Part shown: piece by piece, positions 57,664 to 64,000 of the stretch
How the letters are laid out: each line of letters begins with the position of its first letter
Position numbering within the stretch: position 1 is the first letter of the stretch
Source: Mammaliicoccus sp. Marseille-Q6498
Lineage (GTDB): Bacteria > Bacillota > Bacilli > Staphylococcales > Staphylococcaceae
Length of the DNA: 64,000 nucleotides
Assembly: GCF_946151045.1 (NCBI RefSeq)
Contig: NZ_OX267714.1
Location: 682,001 to 746,000, forward strand
Direction of reading: 5' to 3'
Program-made: the position numbers and the translations under genes
Notes under the pieces: model-generated
Told to the model about the DNA's origin: nothing
The model's input: the letters and a program-made list of their open reading frames with translations, nothing else
Database searches by the model: none

Positions 57664-57684
57664 CCCTAGACTGAAAAACTAGGG
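57664..57684 (+). terminator. Small hairpin in the rpoY leader
   Basis: CCCTAG-actgaaaaa-CTAGGG is followed by CTTTATTT, 38 bp before rpoY. A six-pair stem with a weak T run could act as a partial terminator or attenuator. CCTAGG recurs at the ribosome site, allowing an alternative pairing. Confidence 0.4.
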
Positions 57685-57722
57685 CTTTATTTATGTTAAT
57701 TAACCTAGGAGGATTTATATAT

Positions 57723-57935
57723 ATGGCAGTATTTAAAGTATTTTATCAAGAAGACAAAACAGAGGTAATTGTACGTGAAAGCACACAAACGAAATATTTC
57801 GAAGGACAAACTGAAGAACAAGTAAGAAGATATTTAACAGATCGTAATTATAATATCGAATTCGTTCAAAAGCTAGAGGGCGCACATTTAGACTATGAAA
57901 AACAATCTGATCATTTCAACGTGGAGACTATCTAG
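57723..57935 (+). CDS. rpoY: RNA polymerase epsilon subunit
   Basis: Small Firmicute-specific subunit that binds RNA polymerase. The 70 residues from [20 protein letters not shown] follow a strong AGGAGG; ten extra in-frame codons upstream overlap that site. The [20 protein letters not shown] block is typical. Its stop directly abuts the rnjA ATG, as in Bacillus and Staphylococcus. Confidence 0.95.
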   Translation: MAVFKVFYQEDKTEVIVRESTQTKYFEGQTEEQVRRYLTDRNYNIEFVQKLEGAHLDYEKQSDHFNVETI

Positions 57936-59609
57936 ATGAAACCTCTACAAAAAAATGAAGTAGGTGTATATGCACTGGGTGGTCTCGGTGAAATCGGTAA
58001 AAACACGTATGCCCTCGAATATCAAGATGAAATCATCATCATAGATGCAGGTATTAAATTCCCTGACGATGATTTACTTGGTATCGATTACGTTATTCCT
58101 GATTATACCTACTATATTCAAAATAAACATAAGGTGAAAGCTTTATTCATAACACATGGACACGAAGACCATATTGGTGGCGTGCCATATTTACTAAAGC
58201 AGCTTAATGTTCCAATTTATAGTGGTCCTTTAGCTTTAGGACTTATTAGAAACAAGTTAGAAGAACATCATTTATTAAAAACTGCTCAACTTAATGAAAT
58301 CACTGAAGACTCTGTTTTCGAGTTTAAGCATTTTAAAATTTCATTTTATTTAACAACACATAGTATTCCAGAAGCTTATGGTATTATCATTGATACACCA
58401 GAAGGTAAAATTGTTCATACAGGTGATTTCAAATTCGACTTCACACCAGTTGGCGAACCTGCTAATATAGCAAAAATGGCCAAACTTGGAGAAGAAGGCG
58501 TTCTTTGTTTATTATCAGACTCAACTAACTCAGAAGTACCAAACTTTACACTTAGTGAAAAAGAAGTTGGACAAAATGTTGACGAAATTTTCCGAAAATG
58601 TACTGGTAGAATTATATTTGCAACCTTTGCATCTAATATTTATCGTGTTCAACAAGCCGTTGAAGCAGCTGTTAAGTACAACAGGAAAATTGTCGTATTC
58701 GGTCGTTCGATGGAAAACAACATCAAAATCGGTACTGAATTAGGCTATATTAAAGTACCACCTGAAACATTTATTGAACCTAACAAAATTAATACTGTTC
58801 CAAAACACGAAATCCTTATATTATGTACAGGATCACAAGGTGAACCTATGGCTGCACTTTCAAGGATTGCTAATGGTACACATAGACAAATAAGCATCAT
58901 TCCAGACGATACAGTTGTATTTAGTTCTTCACCTATTCCAGGTAACACGAAAAGTGTTAACAGAACAATTAATTCATTGTATAAAGCTGGTGCTGATGTT
59001 ATACATGGTAAATTATCTAATATCCATACTTCTGGTCACGGTTCACAAGACGAACAGAAACTCATGTTACGTTTAATTAGACCTAAGTACTTCATGCCTA
59101 TCCATGGTGAATATAGAATGCTTAAAAAACATAGTGAAACAGGTATAAACTGTGGTGTTGACCCTGATAATATCTTTGTTTATGAAATCGGTGATGTGCT
59201 TGCACTTACAAAAGATTCAGCAAGATACGCAGGACGCATACCTTCAGGCAGCGTATTTGTAGATGGTAGTGGTATTGGGGATATCGGTAATGTCGTTATT
59301 AAAGACCGTAAAGTCTTATCTGAGGAAGGTTTAGTAATCGTAGTTGTAAGTATCGACTTCAAGACTAAACAATTACTTTCAGGTCCAGATATCATTTCAA
59401 GAGGTTTTGTTTACATGAGAGAATCAGGTCATTTAATTTATGATGCTCAAAGATTAATTAAACGCTCTGTTCTTGAAAAATTAAACAATAATGAAAAAGT
59501 TGAATGGCATCATGTTAAAGCAACAATAACTGAAGCATTGCAACCTTATTTATATGAAAAAACAGCACGTAAACCAATGATATTACCTATTATCATGAAA
59601 ATTAAATAA
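57936..59609 (+). CDS. rnjA: Ribonuclease J1
   Basis: Main 5'-3' exonuclease and endonuclease of Firmicute mRNA decay and rRNA maturation. The 557 residues contain the metallo-beta-lactamase zinc motif [10 protein letters not shown] near 73-82, further metal ligands in THSIPEAYG and HTGDFKFD near 140-165, [11 protein letters not shown] near 190, the beta-CASP domain ([15 protein letters not shown] near 230) and [14 protein letters not shown] near 363, then a C-terminal domain. No gap from rpoY, so translation is coupled. Confidence 0.97.
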   Translation: MKPLQKNEVGVYALGGLGEIGKNTYALEYQDEIIIIDAGIKFPDDDLLGIDYVIPDYTYYIQNKHKVKALFITHGHEDHIGGVPYLLKQLNVPIYSGPLALGLIRNKLEEHHLLKTAQLNEITEDSVFEFKHFKISFYLTTHSIPEAYGIIIDTPEGKIVHTGDFKFDFTPVGEPANIAKMAKLGEEGVLCLLSDSTNSEVPNFTLSEKEVGQNVDEIFRKCTGRIIFATFASNIYRVQQAVEAAVKYNRKIVVFGRSMENNIKIGTELGYIKVPPETFIEPNKINTVPKHEILILCTGSQGEPMAALSRIANGTHRQISIIPDDTVVFSSSPIPGNTKSVNRTINSLYKAGADVIHGKLSNIHTSGHGSQDEQKLMLRLIRPKYFMPIHGEYRMLKKHSETGINCGVDPDNIFVYEIGDVLALTKDSARYAGRIPSGSVFVDGSGIGDIGNVVIKDRKVLSEEGLVIVVVSIDFKTKQLLSGPDIISRGFVYMRESGHLIYDAQRLIKRSVLEKLNNNEKVEWHHVKATITEALQPYLYEKTARKPMILPIIMKIK

Positions 59610-59618
59610 TATAATAAA

Positions 59619-59660
59619 TAACAACCCTCTAAAGACTGAGTCTTTAGAGGGTTGTTTGTT
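59619..59660. terminator. Bidirectional terminator rnjA/ktrC
   Basis: AACAACCCTCTAAAGACT pairs with AGTCTTTAGAGGGTTGTT with almost no loop, between convergent genes. Confidence 0.92.
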
Positions 59661-59678
59661 TATGGTAATAACTTTTTG

Positions 59679-60341
59679 TTATTCGTTTACTAATTTTTTC
59701 TCAAATCTATTTAAATCATTGTCGTGACCTATCACAATTAAAATATCACTGAATTCAATATTTTCATTTGGATCTGGTGCTACAATGATATCTTTTCCAC
59801 GTTTAACTGCAATGATATTAATCCCGTAATTAGCTCGTACATCCAAATCTAAAATTGAACTTCCTGCTAGCTTTTCACCAGCTTTAATTTCAACGATTGA
59901 ATATTCGTCAGATAACTCAAGGTAATCCAATACTGAAGCACTCGCAACATTATGAGCTATACGTCTTCCCATATCTCTTTCAGGGTGAACTACTGTATCT
60001 GCTCCAATTTTATTTAAAATTTTAGCATGGTAGTCGTTCTGCGCTTTAGCTGTAACTTTTTTAACACCTAATTCTTTAAGTATTAAAGTTGTTAATGTAC
60101 TTGCTTGAATATTTTCACCAATCGCTACGATGACATGATCAAAATTACGGATTCCTAAACTTTTCATAACCGCTTCATCTGTCGTATCCGCTATAACAGC
60201 ATGTGTGGCAATATCACTGAATTCGTTAACTCTTGCTTCGTCAGCGTCAATGGCCATGACATCCATGTCTAAAGCATTTAGTTCTCTTACAATACTTCCA
60301 CCGAATCGACCTAAGCCAATTACTACATATTCCTTACTCAT
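59679..60341 (-). CDS. ktrC: Potassium uptake regulatory subunit KtrC (KtrA family)
   Basis: Cytoplasmic gating ring subunit for a KtrB/KtrD potassium channel. The 220 residues have an RCK_N Rossmann domain (about 1-125; YVVIGLGRFGGSIVREL with GxGxxG, then MAIDADEARVNEF for nucleotide binding) and an RCK_C domain (about 135-218), which in S. aureus is the c-di-AMP receptor. S. aureus carries this gene between rnjA and cydB, named KtrA or KtrC in different papers. Monocistronic with GGGGGC upstream. Confidence 0.9.
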   Translation of the reverse strand: MSKEYVVIGLGRFGGSIVRELNALDMDVMAIDADEARVNEFSDIATHAVIADTTDEAVMKSLGIRNFDHVIVAIGENIQASTLTTLILKELGVKKVTAKAQNDYHAKILNKIGADTVVHPERDMGRRIAHNVASASVLDYLELSDEYSIVEIKAGEKLAGSSILDLDVRANYGINIIAVKRGKDIIVAPDPNENIEFSDILIVIGHDNDLNRFEKKLVNE

Positions 60342-60368
60342 GATATGCCCCCATACATCTATTTAAGA

Positions 60369-61385
60369 TTATTTTTTACCTTTAACATAATCTGCATCAA
60401 AGATAAATAATCTTAATAATAATATAAGCGATGGCACTAGTAAAAGTAAACCTAAAATAAATACAATGACTAACATGAGTGCCATGTGTTCATTTACGAC
60501 AGCTTTATTAATATCTATAAATGGATCTAATATATAAGGTAGTTTACTTACACCATATCCAAAGAAAGCTGTTCCAAATTGTAATAAAATCATAATAAAT
60601 GCAAATCCATGTGCTTTTTTAAAGAAAATTAGTGCGACAGCTATAATAAAGAATACGATACTTAATCCAAATAGCCACCAATAATTTCCTATTGCATTGT
60701 TAAAATGATTTTCATTATGTTGTCGAAGTGACAAGAACACAAATTGACAAATGATAATCATAGGAATTGCCCAAATTAAAAACCATTGTCTTAAAAGATT
60801 ATAAGCATCTGAATCTTTTGCTTTGTTTGCATAATATGTTAAAAATCCAGATGAGATATAAAGTACTGAAATAATTGCTAAAAATACAACTGCCCATGCA
60901 TATGGACTTAATAGTAATGTTAACCAATCAAGATGTACACCATTAGATGTTTCTTTAATATATCCACCTTCAGCTATCGTTAAGATAGTTGATAATGCAG
61001 CAGGAATCAATAATCCTGTTAAACCATATAAGAACAACCAAGATAACTTGCTGTCTTGACCATAATTTTCAAACGCATAAAAACTACCACGAATACATAT
61101 TAAAATTAACGCAACACTACCTGGTAATAATAATGTTGAACCGAAGTAATATGCTGTGTCTGGGAAGAATCCTACAATTCCTACAAAGAAGAATACGAAG
61201 AATACGTTTGTTACTTCCCAAACTGGATTTAAATATCTTGAAATCATGTGATTAATGATATGGTCTTGTTTAGTTAATTTTGCATGGAAAGCAAAGAACC
61301 CTGCACCAAAGTCAATTGCACCAACAATGATGTAACCATATAAGAAGAGCCAAAGTACAGTGATACCTATATGTTGATAATCCAT
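60369..61385 (-). CDS. cydB: Cytochrome bd ubiquinol/menaquinol oxidase subunit II
   Basis: Second large subunit of the high-affinity bd oxidase. The 338 residues form about eight helices; the N-terminus MDYQHIGITVLWLFLYGYII and the GAIDFGAGFFAFHAK region are typical of CydB, as are SRYLNPVWEVTNVFFVFFFVG. It overlaps the cydA stop by one base and is co-translated. Confidence 0.95.
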   Translation of the reverse strand: MDYQHIGITVLWLFLYGYIIVGAIDFGAGFFAFHAKLTKQDHIINHMISRYLNPVWEVTNVFFVFFFVGIVGFFPDTAYYFGSTLLLPGSVALILICIRGSFYAFENYGQDSKLSWLFLYGLTGLLIPAALSTILTIAEGGYIKETSNGVHLDWLTLLLSPYAWAVVFLAIISVLYISSGFLTYYANKAKDSDAYNLLRQWFLIWAIPMIIICQFVFLSLRQHNENHFNNAIGNYWWLFGLSIVFFIIAVALIFFKKAHGFAFIMILLQFGTAFFGYGVSKLPYILDPFIDINKAVVNEHMALMLVIVFILGLLLLVPSLILLLRLFIFDADYVKGKK

Positions 61386-62731
61386 TATACTTCACCTCTT
61401 CTTTCATTAATTTTTTGAACGTCATCCATAGCCTTACTATGACTAAACATTCTAATTAATACGTAACTAGCTGAAATACCTAATACTAGATATAATATCG
61501 CAAATGCTATAAGTACGAGACTTAATCCATCTGCATGTGTTGCAGCTTGCGCCACTTTTAAGTAGCCTCTTAATATCCATGGTTGTCTACCCATTTCAGC
61601 TAAGAACCATCCGAATTCAATAGCAAACATAGATAAAGGACCTGTTAAAACTGCTAAATATAATAATGGTTTATTATATTGTGACCATTTTTTTGACCAT
61701 TTTAATACAGCAAATAGTGCTGAAACAACGAAACAATAAACTCCGAAGAATACCATTAAGTCAAAGAAGTAATGAATGATTAACGGTGGTGTTTCGTCAC
61801 TCTTGAATTCATTTAGACCTTTTACTTTAGTATTAAAATTACTATCTGATAAGAAACTTAAAGCGCCTGGTATTTTAACCGCACCTTTAACTTCTTCAGT
61901 TTTTTCATTAACATAACCAAATAATACTAAATCAGCTTTAGATTCAGTTTCAAAGTGCCATTCCATTGCTGCTAATTTTTCAGGTTGTTCTTGGTGTAAA
62001 AATTTAGCTGATAAGTCCCCAGCTAACATAGCAAGTAAACTTGCAATCAAACCAACAGTCATTGCTAATTTAAGTGCTTTTTTATGATATTCTTTATCGT
62101 CTATAAATTTATTTTTAATTAAACGATACGCTGCTATACTTGCAATGATAAACGCAGCTGTCATAAATGCAGTTGCCACTACATGAAATGATCTAATACC
62201 AAATGATGGATTAAACATTGCGGCTAATGGATCTATATTCATTAATTTTCCTTTAACAAAATCAAATCCACTAGGTGTATTCATAAATGAATTCACGGAA
62301 GTAATGAAAAATGCTGAAAATGTACCACCAATAATTACTGGTAATGTAATTAAAAAGTGTGTCCATTTACCTTTAAATCTATCCCATGTATATAAATAAA
62401 TACTTAAGAAAATAGCTTCAAAGAAAAATGCAAATGTTTCCATAAATAATGGAAGCGCAATAACTTGTCCTCCCAATTGCATAAATGACGGCCATAATAG
62501 CGATAACTGCAATCCTATAATCGTCCCGGTAACAACTCCGACCGCTACTGTTATTGTATAACCTTTTGACCATCTTTTAGCCATTGCAATATACATAGGA
62601 TTATTTTTTTTAATACCTATAAATTCAGCAATAGCGAACATTAATGGCATTCCGACACCTATTGTTGCAAATATGATGTGAAAACCTAATGTCATAGCAG
62701 TAAGCAAACGACTTATAACTACTGCATCCAT
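61385..62731 (-). CDS. cydA: Cytochrome bd oxidase subunit I
   Basis: Quinol-oxidising, heme-bearing subunit of cytochrome bd. The 448 residues begin with the heme-ligand helix RLLTAMTLGFHIIFATIGVG (His near 18), contain RWSKGYTITVAVGVVTGTII and LSLLWPSFMQ, EWHFETESKADLVLFG near 265-280 for the shortened Firmicute Q-loop region, and GWFLAEMGRQPWILRG near 365. With cydB it allows respiration at low oxygen. A Rex site lies 22-39 bp upstream of the start. Confidence 0.96.
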   Translation of the reverse strand: MDAVVISRLLTAMTLGFHIIFATIGVGMPLMFAIAEFIGIKKNNPMYIAMAKRWSKGYTITVAVGVVTGTIIGLQLSLLWPSFMQLGGQVIALPLFMETFAFFFEAIFLSIYLYTWDRFKGKWTHFLITLPVIIGGTFSAFFITSVNSFMNTPSGFDFVKGKLMNIDPLAAMFNPSFGIRSFHVVATAFMTAAFIIASIAAYRLIKNKFIDDKEYHKKALKLAMTVGLIASLLAMLAGDLSAKFLHQEQPEKLAAMEWHFETESKADLVLFGYVNEKTEEVKGAVKIPGALSFLSDSNFNTKVKGLNEFKSDETPPLIIHYFFDLMVFFGVYCFVVSALFAVLKWSKKWSQYNKPLLYLAVLTGPLSMFAIEFGWFLAEMGRQPWILRGYLKVAQAATHADGLSLVLIAFAILYLVLGISASYVLIRMFSHSKAMDDVQKINERRGEV

Positions 62732-62752
62732 AATATTCCTCCATTCGATGTT

Positions 62753-62770
62753 TGTGATTTATATCACAAT
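62753..62770. promoter_or_regulatory. Rex operator of cydAB
   Basis: TTGTGATTTATATCACAA is a perfect palindrome matching the Rex consensus TTGTGA-N6-TCACAA. It sits between the cydA start and its presumed promoter, where Rex would repress until NADH/NAD+ rises. The site is visible; Rex itself is outside the window. Confidence 0.85.
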
Positions 62771-62917
62771 TTAAATTTATTATACATCATTTTAATCATT
62801 AGTAAAATGTTTAACATTCATAAAAAGATGACAAATTTATGTCTATCACATACTTATTAATTGTACATCTCATTAATTCATTATAATATAGCTATATATT
62901 AAGTAGAGGTGAATGAT

Positions 62918-63148
62918 ATGAAAGACGTTACTATATATACTCAAGATCAGTGTCCGCCCTGTCAATTCGTTAAACAACATTTCAAACAACATAATATAGA
63001 ATACACCGAAAAAAATATTAAAAACAAACAATTTAAAAATGAACTAATCGACTTAGATAGTTTTTCTACGCCTACTGTTGTTATAGATGGCAAAGTTTAT
63101 TACCAAGTAGATATTGAATCATTTAATCAAGCATTAGGTATTTCATAA
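62918..63148 (+). CDS. Glutaredoxin-like protein (NrdH-type)
   Basis: A 76-residue redox protein with the active site CPPC near residues 11-14 (IYTQDQCPPCQFVKQHFKQH) and the cis-Pro loop SFSTPTVVIDG near 50. This is the glutaredoxin/NrdH fold without other domains. The ATG at 62918 has GAGG eight bases upstream; an in-frame ATG three codons earlier is too close. Its stop overlaps the start of the next gene. It is divergent from cydAB. Confidence 0.85.
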   Translation: MKDVTIYTQDQCPPCQFVKQHFKQHNIEYTEKNIKNKQFKNELIDLDSFSTPTVVIDGKVYYQVDIESFNQALGIS

Positions 63149-63909
63149 TGAAAATAAATTTTCCTAACGCTCACATTCAGATTGTTAACCATTCAATAAC
63201 AACAAATCTAACTTCAGATTTTAAAATTGTTCATATATCTGATCTGCACTTAGGATTTCATTCAGGACTAGAATCATTACATCAACTTGTATTACTTATC
63301 AATCAACAAGATGCAGATATTGTATGTTTTACTGGTGACTGTTTTGATAATGTACGCTATATGAATTTTGACCCTAATCTTGTTATACCTTTATTCAAAA
63401 CAATTCAATCAAAATATGGTAAATATTTCGTTCCAGGTAATCATGATTATGGATCAAATGGTATTCAAATCGTTTTAGAAATAATGAAACAGTCTGGTTT
63501 CAAATTATTATTAAACGAACATCACTATGTTATAACGCCAGGTGGTAATATTGGCATTTATGGAATAGATGACCTTTGTTTTGGTACGCCTAACTTTAGC
63601 CACTCATTCCAATGCTCTAACGATTTAGTAGATTTTCGTTTATGTTTAATGCATGAACCAGATCAAGTAAAATTATTAGACCCACACATTAACTTAGTGT
63701 TATCAGGACATACACATGGTGGACAAGTTAGAATACCGAAAATTGGTGCCATCTATACCCCAACCTTTGGTAAAGTATACAAGCAAGGTCTGTACCATAT
63801 TCGAAGACAACAATACTTATTTGTAAATAAAGGTATCGGCATGACTAGACTACCAATTCGACTGTTTTGCCCTTCTGAAATGGCAGTCTTTCATTTAAAA
63901 AGTAAATAA
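63148..63909 (+). CDS. Calcineurin-like metallophosphoesterase (YkuE/YaeI type)
   Basis: A 253-residue phosphoesterase with the complete dimetal set: HISDLHLGFHSG near 27-38, FTGDCFDN near 62, PGNHDYG near 92 and LSGHTHGGQ near 186. The family includes the YkuE and UDP-sugar/lipid phosphoesterases. It lacks an N-terminal membrane segment, unlike some relatives. Start overlaps the glutaredoxin stop by one base, so both are made together. Confidence 0.87.
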   Translation: MKINFPNAHIQIVNHSITTNLTSDFKIVHISDLHLGFHSGLESLHQLVLLINQQDADIVCFTGDCFDNVRYMNFDPNLVIPLFKTIQSKYGKYFVPGNHDYGSNGIQIVLEIMKQSGFKLLLNEHHYVITPGGNIGIYGIDDLCFGTPNFSHSFQCSNDLVDFRLCLMHEPDQVKLLDPHINLVLSGHTHGGQVRIPKIGAIYTPTFGKVYKQGLYHIRRQQYLFVNKGIGMTRLPIRLFCPSEMAVFHLKSK

Positions 63910-63918
63910 CTAATAAAA

Positions 63919-63956
63919 AAAGTAGGAGGTATCCGATGAAGATACCTCCTACTTTT
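63919..63956. terminator. Bidirectional terminator after the metallophosphoesterase
   Basis: AAAGTAGGAGGTATC-cgatgaa-GATACCTCCTACTTTT, between convergent genes. Confidence 0.9.
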
Positions 63957-63964
63957 CTGTTATA

Positions 63965-64000
63965 TTATGCTAATTGATTAACTAACTCAATAACTTCTTC
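63965..64000 (-). CDS. 3' end of a gene, possibly ptsI (PTS enzyme I)
   Basis: Read on the minus strand the last bases give EEVIELVNQLA followed by TAA at 63965-63967, right after a terminator. In staphylococci ptsI lies near cydAB in this orientation, and the final helix of enzyme I ends like this. Only 11 residues are visible, so the identity is a guess from position. Confidence 0.45.
   Translation of the reverse strand, partial: EEVIELVNQLA

Overview
The window is AT-rich chromosomal DNA from a low-GC Gram-positive of the family Staphylococcaceae. The proteins resemble Staphylococcus aureus, and the gene order follows the Bacillus subtilis/Staphylococcus backbone. A complete cytochrome c oxidase cluster (ctaCDEFG, subunit II carrying a fused cytochrome c) sits beside ctaA/ctaB. 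S. aureus lacks that oxidase; the oxidase-positive sciuri group (Mammaliicoccus) and Macrococcus have it. I infer a Mammaliicoccus-like organism; this rests on gene content and was not tested by a database search.

Layout. 1-8647: 5' end of sdhC, then uvrC, trxA, an enoyl-CoA hydratase, a tiny membrane ORF, mutS2, polX, cvpA and zapA, all on the minus strand. 8825-17649: rnhC (+), pheST with a T-box leader, a SpoU methyltransferase, rpmF, yceD, tmcAL (+), coaD and rsmD. 17715-24536: small ylb-type genes, a GDPD phosphodiesterase, ricF/ylbF, a CAP-domain protein, yugN, an AI-2E-type permease, ctaM and ctaG. 24713-30914: caa3 oxidase plus heme A synthesis. 30974-41134: pyc, ftsW, ylaN, ylaL, ylaI, ylaH, typA, ylaF, suhB and a UPF0637 gene. 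41173-42805: an intact IS1182-type insertion sequence. 42849-49454: two membrane proteins, potABCD with its XRE-cupin regulator, and yktA. 49550-55186: the pdhABCD operon and a lipoprotein. 55307-64000: def, a HAD phosphatase, rpoY-rnjA, ktrC, cydAB with a Rex site, a glutaredoxin-like gene, a metallophosphoesterase, and the 3' end of what may be ptsI.

Functionally this is a housekeeping region rich in central and respiratory metabolism: pyruvate dehydrogenase, pyruvate carboxylase, succinate dehydrogenase, a caa3 oxidase for aerobic growth, and a bd oxidase with an NADH-responsive operator for low oxygen. It also carries translation, RNA-decay and DNA-repair genes.

The most unusual content is intergenic. 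Three 86-bp elements (2205-2290, 19513-19598, 56268-56353) are near-identical, have inverted ends, and share an invariant 18-nt loop with a structured segment near the left end of the IS. The stems around that loop differ between IS and solo copies with compensatory changes. Each solo element lies beside 39-bp hairpin units (1 degenerate, 4 and 9 copies). Each solo element, and the IS itself, lies between two copies of the local Rho-independent terminator. This looks like an undescribed family of terminator-targeting, possibly IS-mobilised repeat cassettes. No rRNA, tRNA, CRISPR array or prophage was seen.
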